Positions 51,787 through 60,947 of a DNA stretch of 64,000 nucleotides are shown here, one piece after another. The DNA comes from Prevotella sp. MA2016. Lineage in GTDB: Bacteria; Bacteroidota; Bacteroidia; Bacteroidales; Bacteroidaceae. The stretch is taken from NCBI RefSeq assembly GCF_000619825.1, contig NZ_KK211036.1, forward strand, positions 243,787 through 307,786, written 5' to 3'. Within the stretch, counting starts at the first letter, position 1. Each line of letters opens with the position of its first letter. A program made the position numbers and the translations under genes. Below the pieces are notes generated by a model that was not told where the DNA came from, did not search any database, and was given only the letters and a program-made list of their open reading frames with translations.

Positions 51787-52731
51787 ATGAAACGATTTAT
51801 CTATACCATTCTGCTGTGCATTCTCGCCATATGCAGTACCTATGCTCAAACACAACTGGTTTTCACACCTACGTGGACTGCTCAGGCACAGTTTGCGGGA
51901 TTCTATGTAGCTGATGCCATGGGCTTTTATAAAGACGAGGGACTGAATGTGATTATCAAGCATCCATCGGTTTCCCGGTCAGGTATCAACCGTTTGAAGA
52001 GCGGTGAGAGTCAGTATGTGTCTCTTCATCTGTTGTCTGCCATTGAGATGATTGAGAATGGCGACGAGCTGGTGAACGTGATGCAGTATTTCCAGCAGAG
52101 CGCACTGATGATTATCTCCCACGAGCCGATGTACGGTTTGAGAAGTCTTGACCGCAAGCGTGTGGGCTGTTTCAGAATTGGCTTGTCTAATCTGCCTATA
52201 GCCGTGGCGCGCAGTCAGAAGGTGAATATCGAGTGGATCCCCTTCTTGTCGCATACCAATCTATATGTGTCGGGTGCTATCGATGCTACGCTTGCCATGA
52301 GCTACAACGAGTACTACCAACTGATCATGGCCGGTCAGCGTCTGAAGAAGGAGCAGCTGTTGTATATGCGCGACATCGGTTGTAATATTCCTGAGGATGG
52401 ACTTTACGTTACCAAGCAATACTACCAGCAGCACAGGGCCGAGGTTGATAAGTTCGTTAGGGCCTCTAAGCGGGGCTGGGAGTATGCACTGTAGCACCCC
52501 AAGGAAACCCTCGACATTGTGATGCTCTATATGCGCCAGTCGGGCATCTCGGCCAACGAGGCTGCTCAGCGCTGGATGCTCAAGGAGTGCCTGCGCCTGC
52601 TGGTGAGTCCTAATACGGGCAAGCGCACGTATATGCTTGAGTCGGATGGTTTGGATCTGGTGAACCGCATCCTGCTGCAAGGTGGCGAGATAAAGAAACC
52701 TATCACTTACAAGCAAATCACTGAGCCATGA
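51787..52731 (+). pseudogene. NMT1/THI5-type periplasmic binding protein interrupted by an in-frame TAG
   Basis: The frame starts with a signal peptide (MKRFIYTILLCILAICSTYA, cleavage before QTQ) and a clear NMT1/THI5-like solute-binding domain (TPTWTAQAQFAGFYVADAMG, MSYNEYYQL). At codon 236 a TAG (52492-52494) interrupts WEYAL-stop-HPKETLDIVM. The same frame continues uninterrupted for 78 more codons, with matching helical sequence, to a TGA that overlaps the next gene's ATG (ATGA, 52728-52731). The full 314-codon frame is thus the original gene. As it stands the product lacks its C-terminal quarter. A single CAG-to-TAG change would explain it. There is no ABC permease or ATPase nearby; the partner appears to be the phosphatase downstream. 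Confidence 0.85.
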
Positions 52732-54755
52732 GAAATACTGAATTTTTTAAGCCCTTCCGTACGCTCTACGCCCGTATTACTATGTGGATTATGCTTACGG
52801 TGCTGGTGGTGTTTGTTGTCATCACCTATATGGTTACCTATTTTGGTGCCAAAGGCGTGCTGTTAGGCTCTACCGAGAATGCCAAGAGTCGTATGGAGAT
52901 AACCAACCAACGCATCAATAATGTGATGCAGTCGGTTGAAGTAGCTGTTTTCAATACCATCCCCGAGGTGGAGATGTCGTTGAGAAAGCCCGACGACATG
53001 TATCGTATCGTGCGCCGTCTGCTAGAGATAAACCCCTATATCGTGGGCTCTGCAGTTGCTTTCGAACCTTATTATTATAAAGAGAAGGGTGAACAGTTTT
53101 CACCTTATGCCTACAGAGGTGTGGGCAATAATATATACACCAAGCAGTTGGGTACCACCGATTATGAGTACCACTATATGGACTGGTACCTGATTCCTAA
53201 GTTGCTGAAGAAGAATTACTGGAGCGAGCCTTACTACGATCGTGGTGGCGGTGAGCAGATGATGACCACCTACTCTCACCCACTCTACGACAAGAAGGGA
53301 CATATCTTTGCGATTCTCACGGCCGACATATCGCTCGAATGGGTATCCGACCTGCTGCGAAAGAACGATATCGAGTTCAACCGTAAAGCCTTGGAACTCG
53401 ATGTGGACAACGAGCAGGAGCTGCAGGCAGAGATGGAGAACGACAGTTCGTTTTTCTATCACTTTGCCTATACCTACATCATCGGTAAGGGTGGCACCTA
53501 TATCTCCCACCCGCTGCGCGACCGCATTCTGGCCGATACCTATTTCACCTACTCGTATAGTTCGAAGGACAGTATTGACAACCTGATAGGCTATGAGATG
53601 ATTGACGGAAAGGCTGGCATGAGAACGGTGGATCGCGACGGCACTAAGTTTGTTGTTAGTTATAGTCCGATAGTACGTACAGGTTGGTCGATGGCCACGG
53701 TGATACCTTACAAGCTGATTACCAACCGTTCGGCTAAGTATGCCACTATCATTATAGGTGTCATGCTGTTTGGCTTGCTGGTGCTGTTTGCGGTGTGCCG
53801 CAGCATTCTGAAGCGCGCCACACGTCCGCTGACGCACTTTGCCCGTTCAGCCGATAATATTGCCAAGGGCGACCTAAACGCTTCGCTGCCGCAGATTAGG
53901 ACGCGTGATGAGATGAAGCATCTGCACGACTCGTTTGCTATGATGCAGACATCGCTGAAGCAACAGATAGAGGAACTGAAAACGGTGAACGAGCAGAAGG
54001 GACGTATCGAGGGAGAGCTGAAGGTGGCGAGCGACATACAGATGTCGATGCTGCCAAAGATATATCCGCCTTATCCCGATCGCCAGGATATCGATATCTT
54101 CGGCAGTCTGACGCCTGCCAAGGCTGTGGGCGGCGACCTGTTCGACTTCTATATCCGCGATGAGAAACTGTTCTTTGCCATCGGCGACGTGTCGGGCAAG
54201 GGTGTGCCTGCATCATTGGTGATGGCGGTATCGCGCACGCTGTTTCGCATCGTGTCGTCGCATCTCGATGAGCCCAGTAAGATTATGGAACAGATGAACG
54301 AGGCTCTGTCTGACCAGAACGATTCAAACATGTTTGTAACCCTGTTTATCGGTTCGCTCGACCTGAAAACCGGTCATCTGGATTATTGTAATGGCGGTCA
54401 TGATGCCCCATTGCTGATCAACTTGAAAGAGAAGAAGCAACATCTGTTGTCGTGCAAGTCAAACTTGCCGGTTGGTGTAATGCCTGGCTTTAAGTTTGAG
54501 CCTCAGGAGACGGATGTGGATACCGACACGCTGATATTTCTTTATACCGACGGACTAACCGAGGCTGAGAATATAGACCATCAGCAGTTTACTGAGACAC
54601 GCATCTTTAATGTGGCGCAGGAGTTGTATGGTGCTGATGCGGTGACAGCGCATGTGGTAGTGGAGCGCATGACGGATGCTGTGAGTCGTTTTGTCGGCGA
54701 TGCTGAACAAAGCGATGATCTCACCATGCTGGCAATAAAAAGGAAGAGCATTTAA
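52728..54755 (+). CDS. Membrane sensor with HAMP and SpoIIE-type PP2C phosphatase domains
   Basis: The 675-residue protein has a first membrane helix (about 18-40), a large periplasmic domain of the dCache kind (about 45-335; YWSEPYYDRGGGEQMMTTYS and WSMATVIP resemble Cache motifs), a second helix (about 345-365), a HAMP linker (RATRPLTHFARSADNIAKGDL), a short coiled coil and a PP2C-type phosphatase (about 425-675). The metal-binding Asp residues are visible in GGDLFDF, IGDVSGKGVPA, FLYTDGLTEA and QSDDLTML, so it should be active on phosphoserine or phosphothreonine. Relatives control anti-anti-sigma or STAS proteins; the target is not in the window. It overlaps the binding-protein frame by ATGA. 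Confidence 0.9.
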   Translation: MRNTEFFKPFRTLYARITMWIMLTVLVVFVVITYMVTYFGAKGVLLGSTENAKSRMEITNQRINNVMQSVEVAVFNTIPEVEMSLRKPDDMYRIVRRLLEINPYIVGSAVAFEPYYYKEKGEQFSPYAYRGVGNNIYTKQLGTTDYEYHYMDWYLIPKLLKKNYWSEPYYDRGGGEQMMTTYSHPLYDKKGHIFAILTADISLEWVSDLLRKNDIEFNRKALELDVDNEQELQAEMENDSSFFYHFAYTYIIGKGGTYISHPLRDRILADTYFTYSYSSKDSIDNLIGYEMIDGKAGMRTVDRDGTKFVVSYSPIVRTGWSMATVIPYKLITNRSAKYATIIIGVMLFGLLVLFAVCRSILKRATRPLTHFARSADNIAKGDLNASLPQIRTRDEMKHLHDSFAMMQTSLKQQIEELKTVNEQKGRIEGELKVASDIQMSMLPKIYPPYPDRQDIDIFGSLTPAKAVGGDLFDFYIRDEKLFFAIGDVSGKGVPASLVMAVSRTLFRIVSSHLDEPSKIMEQMNEALSDQNDSNMFVTLFIGSLDLKTGHLDYCNGGHDAPLLINLKEKKQHLLSCKSNLPVGVMPGFKFEPQETDVDTDTLIFLYTDGLTEAENIDHQQFTETRIFNVAQELYGADAVTAHVVVERMTDAVSRFVGDAEQSDDLTMLAIKRKSI

Positions 54756-54770
54756 TGTTCTTCCTTTTTT
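54737..54770. terminator. Bidirectional terminator after the phosphatase gene
   Basis: A stem AAAAAGGAAGAGCAT / ATGTTCTTCCTTTTTT overlaps the stop codon (in TTTAATG) and carries A- and T-runs on both sides. It can end the phosphatase transcript and that of the converging NCS2 gene. Confidence 0.85.
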
Positions 54771-54820
54771 AATCCATCTTTTTCTTTTAGTTTTTTTCTT
54801 TATGCCAAAGAAATGGACAG

Positions 54821-54853
54821 TTCCCCTTCTTAGGACAAGGAGGGTTGGTCGTG
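54821..54853. repeat. Possible remnant of a dispersed palindromic repeat
   Basis: TTCCCCTTCTTAGGACAAGG followed by AGGGTTGGTCG forms an imperfect stem (CCTTCTT with AAGGAGG). It resembles short palindromic elements with CCCCTCCTT-loop-AAGGAGGGG that I recall in many Bacteroidetes spacers. Only one copy is seen here. Confidence 0.35.
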
Positions 54854-54861
54854 AAAAAGTA

Positions 54862-56139
54862 TTATTGACTGATTCTTTTGGATTTCTTGAGTTTTCCCAT
54901 GAAATTGTATGTATATGACAAGATGATATACGATATCAATCCTGTCAGGATACCATCGGATATACTACCGGTGATGGTCATGAGCAGTATGGAAAGGAAG
55001 GCTGGCATGGCCTCAAGATTATACGTGAGTTTGATGTGGCGCACCACGCCGAAGAGAAAGAATCCTGCCACTACCATGATTGGTGATGTGGCGGCTGCTG
55101 GTATGGCTAGGAACAAAGGTGAGAACACCAGACTGAGTGCGAAACAGAGGGCTGTGACAAGCGCAGATACACCGGTACGACCGCCCTCGGCAAAACCGGT
55201 GGCACTCTCTACATAGGTGGTGACGGTGCTGCAGCCCAGACAGGCACCCGACACGGTGGCCAGGGCATCGCTGAGCATGATGCTGCGCATGTGGGGGATG
55301 CGGCCGTTCTTACGGATAATGCCTGAACTGGCCATCACGCCTACTACTGTTCCCAGTGTGTCGAACACATCAAAGAAGAGCATGGTCATCACTACCACCC
55401 AGAAATCAGGATGAAACAGATAGTCGAGCGAGAACTGGCACAGTAGTGGTGCTGGAGATGGTGGTAGTGTTATCAACTTGTCGGGGACGGCGGTGATGCC
55501 GAACGGCAAGCCAAGCAGCGTGATGATGATGATGCTGAGCAGCAGTCCGCCTTTGATGCGTATCACGGTGAAGAGCCCTGTCAGCAGCAGTCCCAACAGA
55601 AACAGCAGTGATGTAGGTGATACGAGTGTCTCCATATGGTTGAAGATGGTGCCTTCGGCCAATATACCACTATTCTTGAAACCTATCATGGCTATAAAGA
55701 ATCCGATGCCGGCAGCAAAAGCGTATTTCAGTGGTGTGGGCACCATCTCGAATATCACCTGGCGCATGTTACTCACGCAGATAAGCACAAAGAGCAGTCC
55801 TTCGATGAGCACGGCGGTGATTGCGAACTGCCATGGGTAGCCTAAAGCCAGACACACCGTTTCAACAAAGAATGTGTTGAGGGTGAGACCAGGTGCCAGA
55901 CCGAAGGGGCGCTTGGCGATGAATGCCATGAACAGGGTGCCCACGATGGCCGACAGGGCTGTGGCTGTGAACAGAGCGTGAACAGGGAATCCGTAATCGG
56001 CTAGCGGCGCAAACATCGCTGGCATGAGGGCCAGTATGTAAACCATGGTGATAAAGGTGGTGATGCCTGATATGATTTCAGTTTTAAGATTGTCTCTCTG
56101 CAGCGAGAAACCTAGCAGCGATAATAGTTTTTCTTTCAT
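54862..56139 (-). CDS. NCS2-family nucleobase permease (AzgA type)
   Basis: The 425-residue membrane protein belongs to the AzgA branch of NCS2 transporters, which take up hypoxanthine, guanine or adenine by proton symport. Signatures: ISGITTFITMVYILALMPAM at the N-terminus, the FGLAPGLTLNTFFVETV segment (relatives read PGMGLNAYF), MLFFDVFDTLGTVVGVM and GCSTVTTYVESATGFAEGGRTG. About 12-14 hydrophobic segments are present. Its start overlaps the histidine kinase stop (ATGA), so the two are coupled and the kinase is probably involved with nucleobase uptake; that link is inferred. Confidence 0.88.
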   Translation of the reverse strand: MKEKLLSLLGFSLQRDNLKTEIISGITTFITMVYILALMPAMFAPLADYGFPVHALFTATALSAIVGTLFMAFIAKRPFGLAPGLTLNTFFVETVCLALGYPWQFAITAVLIEGLLFVLICVSNMRQVIFEMVPTPLKYAFAAGIGFFIAMIGFKNSGILAEGTIFNHMETLVSPTSLLFLLGLLLTGLFTVIRIKGGLLLSIIIITLLGLPFGITAVPDKLITLPPSPAPLLCQFSLDYLFHPDFWVVVMTMLFFDVFDTLGTVVGVMASSGIIRKNGRIPHMRSIMLSDALATVSGACLGCSTVTTYVESATGFAEGGRTGVSALVTALCFALSLVFSPLFLAIPAAATSPIMVVAGFFLFGVVRHIKLTYNLEAMPAFLSILLMTITGSISDGILTGLISYIILSYTYNFMGKLKKSKRISQ

Positions 56140-57227
56140 GCTTGTGGATTGAATGGGATGATAAGATCAAGCTTAGTGCCCTTGTTGTAGGCTGGGTCTA
56201 TGCTGAGCGTGCCTTGCAGCTGTTCGGCCACCATACGTGCTATCGACAGACCGAGGCCTGCACCTTGTGTGAAACTATCTATTTTGGCAAATCGCTCGAA
56301 CACGAACTCGTGCTTGTCGGCAGGGATGCCGGGACCGGTGTCGGCCACGCTGAAGTGCAGTTCTCCATCCTCCTGTGTGAGTGTGAGACAGATGGTGCCT
56401 TCGGTGGTAAACTTGGCTGCATTCTCCAGCAGTTTGGTGAGGATGATACCTATCTGGCGTGGATGACTCATGATGGTTTCCTCGGCTGGCATGTTGCAGT
56501 GCATGTTGAGGCTTACACCATCTTTTACCTGTGATGCCACTGTTTCGGCAGCAGTGGAGATGATGGCCTGTGGCAGGCATTCTTCTGCTGGCAGCTGTTG
56601 CTTGCTTCCCTCCATGTTTGAGATGAGCAGCAGGTCGTCGAGGATAGTGGTCAGCAGTCGGGTGTTCTCCTGTATACGATTGCTATAGTCCTGCATTTCT
56701 GCTTTAGGCAGTTTGATGCCTGGCATGGTGAGTACCTGTGTGAATCCGCTGATGGCGTTAAGCGGTGTACGTATCTCGTGGGTCATGCTCTGCAGGAATG
56801 CTGTCTTGGCTTTTGAAGCAGCCTCGGCGCGGTCGCGCTCGATTGACAGTTGTTTGTTTTGCGCCACCACCACGTTGCGTTCGCGCTCTAGCTGTCGGTT
56901 TTTTACCTCCAGAGTGTGTCGCCAGCGGTTGCTGGTGGTCAGAAACACCAGCATGGCTATGATGCCCAGCACCATAGCCACGCCGCCTGTAGTGAATCGC
57001 TGCCGCTGTTGCAGCTGCTTGTTTTGTAGTTTCAGTTGCTCGATATCGTTTTGCTTTTCAGCTTGATAGTCACTTTGTGTAGCGGATGATTTCTCTAAAA
57101 GTGTTATTTCCTGTTGCGCTTTTAAAGGGGAAAGCTCATACTTACAGCTTGTTATGGCTGATGTCATCAGTAATACGGCTATCATGCCGACTACCATTTT
57201 CGTCCAGATTGCAGGGCAAAATCTCAT
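56136..57227 (-). CDS. Lipobox histidine kinase with minimal sensory region
   Basis: The 363-residue protein has an N-terminal lipoprotein-type signal (VLLMTSAITSC, Cys28), a short periplasmic coiled coil (about 30-75; EIEQLK-like IEQLKLQNKQLQQRQ), one membrane helix (about 80-98), a second coiled coil, the HisKA domain with phospho-His in MTHEIRTPLN and the ATPase domain with LLENAAKFT (N box), VADTGPGIP (G1), FERFAKID and AGLGLSIA. Relatives of this type usually carry several TPR repeats as sensor; here they are missing. No response regulator is adjacent. It is coupled to the NCS2 permease by ATGA. Confidence 0.87.
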   Translation of the reverse strand: MRFCPAIWTKMVVGMIAVLLMTSAITSCKYELSPLKAQQEITLLEKSSATQSDYQAEKQNDIEQLKLQNKQLQQRQRFTTGGVAMVLGIIAMLVFLTTSNRWRHTLEVKNRQLERERNVVVAQNKQLSIERDRAEAASKAKTAFLQSMTHEIRTPLNAISGFTQVLTMPGIKLPKAEMQDYSNRIQENTRLLTTILDDLLLISNMEGSKQQLPAEECLPQAIISTAAETVASQVKDGVSLNMHCNMPAEETIMSHPRQIGIILTKLLENAAKFTTEGTICLTLTQEDGELHFSVADTGPGIPADKHEFVFERFAKIDSFTQGAGLGLSIARMVAEQLQGTLSIDPAYNKGTKLDLIIPFNPQA

Positions 57228-57247
57228 GTTCTTAAAGTTATTGCTTG

Positions 57248-57279
57248 CAAAGTTACGAATATTTTGCTAAAGAAACAAG
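57248..57279 (-). promoter_or_regulatory. Promoter of the histidine kinase-NCS2 unit
   Basis: On the minus strand, CTTG (3 of 4, plus 57276-57279) and TAACTTTG (57248-57255) have a 20-base spacer; the start codon is about 20 bases on. Confidence 0.7.
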
Positions 57280-57347
57280 CGATTGCCTCTCTTTTTTTAT
57301 ATAATTCTGATAAAAAGAAATGAGGCTATTGACGAGCCGCTGGCGAC

Positions 57348-57384
57348 TAAAAAAGACCGGAGGTCATCACGACTCCCGGTCTTC
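57348..57384 (-). terminator. Terminator after ppiD
   Basis: On the minus strand, the stem AAGACCGGGAG / CTCCGGTCTT with an 8-10 base loop is followed by a T-run. It separates ppiD from the histidine kinase promoter. Confidence 0.85.
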
Positions 57385-57441
57385 AATTAATAAACCTGTT
57401 AAGATCTTTAAATCTATTTAATGAATATCTATCAATTTCTT

Positions 57442-59577
57442 TTAGAAGAACAAGTAGCGGTTATCTACTACGCCTGCCTTCTGATACAGCTCCTGCATGA
57501 AGATGCGAGCGGCCTGTGAAGCCTGCATCTGCAGTTGCTGCTCGGTCTGAGCGGCATCGAACTTAGCACCTGCGCGGTTGCTCTTCTTGAGTACCTTGAA
57601 CAGGTAAGCACCACCGTTACCCTTTACTACATTCTTGCTGAACTCGCCAGCCTTCACAGCGCTTACAGCACCTGCCAGAGCAGGCTCGCTGGCACCTGTG
57701 GCCTGTACGAATACAGGAGCAGAGAATGTGATCTGATTTACTGAATCGATGCGAGCACCCTTAGCCTTAGCTGCAGCCAGGTCGTTTATACCGGCCAGCT
57801 TAGCCTTGATCTGCTCGAACTTCTTATCGCGGATCACCTGAGCCTTCAGCACCTCCTTCAAGCTGCTCATGTCGCGGTAGCCCACAGGGTTAACCTTGGT
57901 CAGAGCTACTACGAGCAGGTGGTCGTTGTTGCCACACTCGTAAAGTGGGCTCACCTCGCCTGGTTTAGCGTCGAAGATCCACTTCATAGTCTCACGTGTG
58001 GCGCGCAGGTTAGCTACGTTGTGCTCGTAGTTAAACAGGTCCTGACGTGGAGTAACCTTGTAGCCGAACTTACCAGCATTCTTCTCCATATCCTCGATAG
58101 TCTTGTTCTCGCTTACAAACTGGCTGAACTTGTTATATGCCTCAGAGTATGTCTGCTTTGAGAAATCAATGCTGTGCTTGATGACAGCAGCGTCATACTT
58201 ATCTACCATAGCCTTACGGGCAGTAACCTGCAGGATGATGTTGCCCTGAGCAAACTCCAGGTTCTTAACATCGTTAACAGCCAGGTTGTTGATAGCTGTG
58301 AGGTAGTTCTTCGACTCCTCGTCGATTGTGTTGCTATTCTCATACATAGCTGATGTGAGCCACTGCTTAGCACCGGTCTGACCGTACTTCTGAGCCAGCT
58401 GCTCAAACTCGGCACCGGCCTTCAGAGCGTTGTAAATGCTGTCGGCGGTCTTCTTAGCGGCCTCTACAGTAGCACCACCTACCTGAATCTGGCGATACTC
58501 GATTGAGTCGGGAGCCTGAGTTTTAGAGATGAGCTTAACTACGTTCAGAGTGTTATCGAAAGCAGTCTCGAATACGGCTGAAGTCTGACCTACTGCCATT
58601 GAGTCGAGCTTAGCTGCGATATCAGAAGGATAAGCGCGCTTGGTTGCTGCCAGACCACTATAAGCAAACTGTGACTGAGCCTTACGAACCACCTCGGCGG
58701 GGATAGCACCGCTCTGCAGCTTCTGGGCTGCGTCGGTCATGGTCTTCATCAGAGCCTGACGGTCGGCAGCAGATGCTACTACCTGGAAGTCAACGTACTT
58801 GATGTCGCGGCTCTCAACGTCCTGCTTGAACATCTCCTTCTGCTCGTCGTACTTGGCCTTCAGATCCTTGTCGTCAACCTTTACGTCGTTGTCGTTGATG
58901 CTTGAGTAGGCAATAGAAGCCAACTGGATGTCGCTCTCAGTGTTCTGACCCTCGAAAGCCATCTTGGCTGAAATGGGGTTAGAGAGCAAGCAACCGCCAA
59001 GCAGCGACTGATATTTCTGAGCCAGGGTGTTGCTGCGCAGCTGCTTCTCGATAAACTGCCAGTACTTATAGATAGTTTGGTAACTCTCTGCCAGCTGTGG
59101 GTTTGAACCTGCCTTCTTATAGTCATCCAGGAACTTGGTGAGCATGGTTACGTCGAAACGACCAGTCTGCTGGTTTACGAATGGGCTCTGCAACAACATT
59201 GGGTTGGTGCCCTCCTTCAGGATGTTCTGAAGCTCCTCGTCGGTAACTGTCAGACCAAGCTTCTCGGCCTCGGCCTTGATGATCTGCTCGTTAACGTACT
59301 GACTCCATACCTGATCCTTAATCTGATTCAGTTCCTCCTCAGAGAAGTTGTCGCGGTTCTGAGTAATCTTCAGCACGTCCTGATACTCGTCGACCAGAGA
59401 CTGGAACTCCTGAACGTTGATTTTGTTTCCTAACACTTCGCCTATCTGCTGGCGTTCCTGGTTCTTGGTTGCTTCGCAAGAACGGAATGCTTCTTCAGCA
59501 ATAAAGGCGAAAAGGCCTAAGCCAATAATTCCTACGAGGGCTACGCCTCTCTTACGGATTTTTCCTAATGCTGCCAT
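57442..59577 (-). CDS. PpiD-like periplasmic peptidyl-prolyl isomerase/chaperone
   Basis: The 711-residue protein has one N-terminal inner-membrane helix (about 12-28; GVALVGIIGLGLFAFIAEEAF) and then a SurA-N-like helical chaperone domain (about 40-250) flanking parvulin-type PPIase modules (about 340-450, with EYRQIQVGG) and a long C-terminal helical part. It is anchored in the inner membrane facing the periplasm and helps fold exported proteins. The parvulin core looks diverged, so isomerase activity is uncertain; a chaperone role is safer. It lies 92 bases downstream of the CorC-like gene with its own -7 box. Confidence 0.88.
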   Translation of the reverse strand: MAALGKIRKRGVALVGIIGLGLFAFIAEEAFRSCEATKNQERQQIGEVLGNKINVQEFQSLVDEYQDVLKITQNRDNFSEEELNQIKDQVWSQYVNEQIIKAEAEKLGLTVTDEELQNILKEGTNPMLLQSPFVNQQTGRFDVTMLTKFLDDYKKAGSNPQLAESYQTIYKYWQFIEKQLRSNTLAQKYQSLLGGCLLSNPISAKMAFEGQNTESDIQLASIAYSSINDNDVKVDDKDLKAKYDEQKEMFKQDVESRDIKYVDFQVVASAADRQALMKTMTDAAQKLQSGAIPAEVVRKAQSQFAYSGLAATKRAYPSDIAAKLDSMAVGQTSAVFETAFDNTLNVVKLISKTQAPDSIEYRQIQVGGATVEAAKKTADSIYNALKAGAEFEQLAQKYGQTGAKQWLTSAMYENSNTIDEESKNYLTAINNLAVNDVKNLEFAQGNIILQVTARKAMVDKYDAAVIKHSIDFSKQTYSEAYNKFSQFVSENKTIEDMEKNAGKFGYKVTPRQDLFNYEHNVANLRATRETMKWIFDAKPGEVSPLYECGNNDHLLVVALTKVNPVGYRDMSSLKEVLKAQVIRDKKFEQIKAKLAGINDLAAAKAKGARIDSVNQITFSAPVFVQATGASEPALAGAVSAVKAGEFSKNVVKGNGGAYLFKVLKKSNRAGAKFDAAQTEQQLQMQASQAARIFMQELYQKAGVVDNRYLFF

Positions 59578-59617
59578 AATGTATTTAAATTTTTAATTAT
59601 TATTCATAAAACGGGTG

Positions 59618-59625
59618 CAAAATTA
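59618..59625 (-). promoter_or_regulatory. Probable -7 element of ppiD
   Basis: TAATTTTG on the minus strand, about 41 bases before the ppiD start. No clear -33. Confidence 0.42.
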
Positions 59626-59669
59626 ATAAATTTGTTCGAAACGACCTAATTTTTTCCTATAAATTTTGG

Positions 59670-60947
59670 CTATTCGGCAATGTTTAATCGCACCAACTCT
59701 ATTTTTGTTGCTGTATTCTTGATGATTTTAAACTCATAGCGCCCCATCTTTACGACCTCGTTGAGTTTTGGAAACGACTGGTAGTAGTTCAGAATCAGAC
59801 CGCCAAGGGTCATATATTCGTCACTTTCGGGCAGATCGAGATCGAACATCTCGTTGATCTTGGCTATCTCCAGGCGCGCAGCCAGCATATACTCATGATC
59901 GGAGAGTTGCTTGGCCACGTGGTTGGTGTTGTCGTGCTCGTCTTCTATCTCACCGGTTATCTCTTCCATGATGTCCTCGAGCGACACCAGACCGCTGGTA
60001 CCGCCAAACTCATCCACCACCACGGCCAGCGAGCGCTTCTGTTGCATCAGCTGGGCCATCAGCTTCGATGCCAGCATCGTCTCAGGCACGAATGATATCT
60101 CACGAACCAATTGGCAATTGATAATGGATAATTGATAATTGTTTTTGTCAAGACGGAACATGTCGCTAGAGTGCACATAGCCGATGATATGGTCGATATC
60201 TTCGTGATAGACTACTATTTTGCTGTGGCCGCTCTCGATAAACACCTGGCGCAGCTGCTCTACACTGGCTGTATCCTCCACTGCGTCGATCTCTGTGCGA
60301 GGCACCATGCAGTCGCGAATCTTGGTCTCCGAGAAGTCGAGCGCATTCTGGAAAATCTTTACTTCTTCCTCAATATCCTCTTCATTATTAGCATTGTCGA
60401 TACTGGTTTGCACCAGGTAATCAAGATCTACCTTCGTAAACTCTTTTTCCTCGCCCGCATTCTTCATGCGTATGCCTGCTAGGCGCAGCAGACCCTTCGA
60501 CAAGAGCGTGGCAAAGCGCGATATGGGATAAAGCACCACATAGCAGATCCATGCTGGCACGGCAAACACCGTGAGCAGCGTGTTGGGATTGTTCTTAAAA
60601 ATGGATTTGGGTAGAAACTCGCCTGTAAACAGTACCACGAGTGTGGATAGCAGCGTGTCGGCCGTCACCCTCACCCCGTCGCTAAAGAGGGCAAACAGTG
60701 TGCCGTCGAACAGTTGGGCAAACAGGATACCATAGATGACCAATGAGATATTGTTGCCCACAAGCATCGTGGATACAAAGTTGTTGGGATGCTGATAGAA
60801 CTCATGGATGATGCGCTGAGAGAAGTGGTTCTTCTCGCGATCCATCTCGGCCCAGAGGCGGTTGGACGACACAAAGGCTATCTCCATGCCCGAAAAAAAA
60901 GCCGAGAACAGCATCGAAACCAGCAGCCACACTATCAGCATTGTCAT
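59670..60947 (-). CDS. CNNM/CorC (HlyC-type) membrane protein
   Basis: The 425-residue protein has a DUF21 (CNNM) membrane domain (about 1-180; SMLFSAFFSGMEIAFVSSNRL), paired CBS domains (about 200-330, first with MVPRTEIDAVE) and a C-terminal CorC_HlyC domain (EEDEYMTLGGLILNYYQSFPK-like). Members act in Mg2+ or Co2+ homeostasis; the hemolysin label is historical. A 7-base-period repeat in the CBS pair (60109-60143) adds the in-frame stretch NNYQLSIINCQL. It overlaps lptC by ATGA (60944-60947). Confidence 0.9.
   Translation of the reverse strand: MTMLIVWLLVSMLFSAFFSGMEIAFVSSNRLWAEMDREKNHFSQRIIHEFYQHPNNFVSTMLVGNNISLVIYGILFAQLFDGTLFALFSDGVRVTADTLLSTLVVLFTGEFLPKSIFKNNPNTLLTVFAVPAWICYVVLYPISRFATLLSKGLLRLAGIRMKNAGEEKEFTKVDLDYLVQTSIDNANNEEDIEEEVKIFQNALDFSETKIRDCMVPRTEIDAVEDTASVEQLRQVFIESGHSKIVVYHEDIDHIIGYVHSSDMFRLDKNNYQLSIINCQLVREISFVPETMLASKLMAQLMQQKRSLAVVVDEFGGTSGLVSLEDIMEEITGEIEDEHDNTNHVAKQLSDHEYMLAARLEIAKINEMFDLDLPESDEYMTLGGLILNYYQSFPKLNEVVKMGRYEFKIIKNTATKIELVRLNIAE
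60109..60143 (-). repeat. In-frame heptamer repeat inside the CorC-like gene
   Basis: On the coding (minus) strand, five 7-base units of CAATTAT/CCATTAT/CAATTGC type encode NNYQLSIINCQL between the two CBS domains. Confidence 0.82.
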
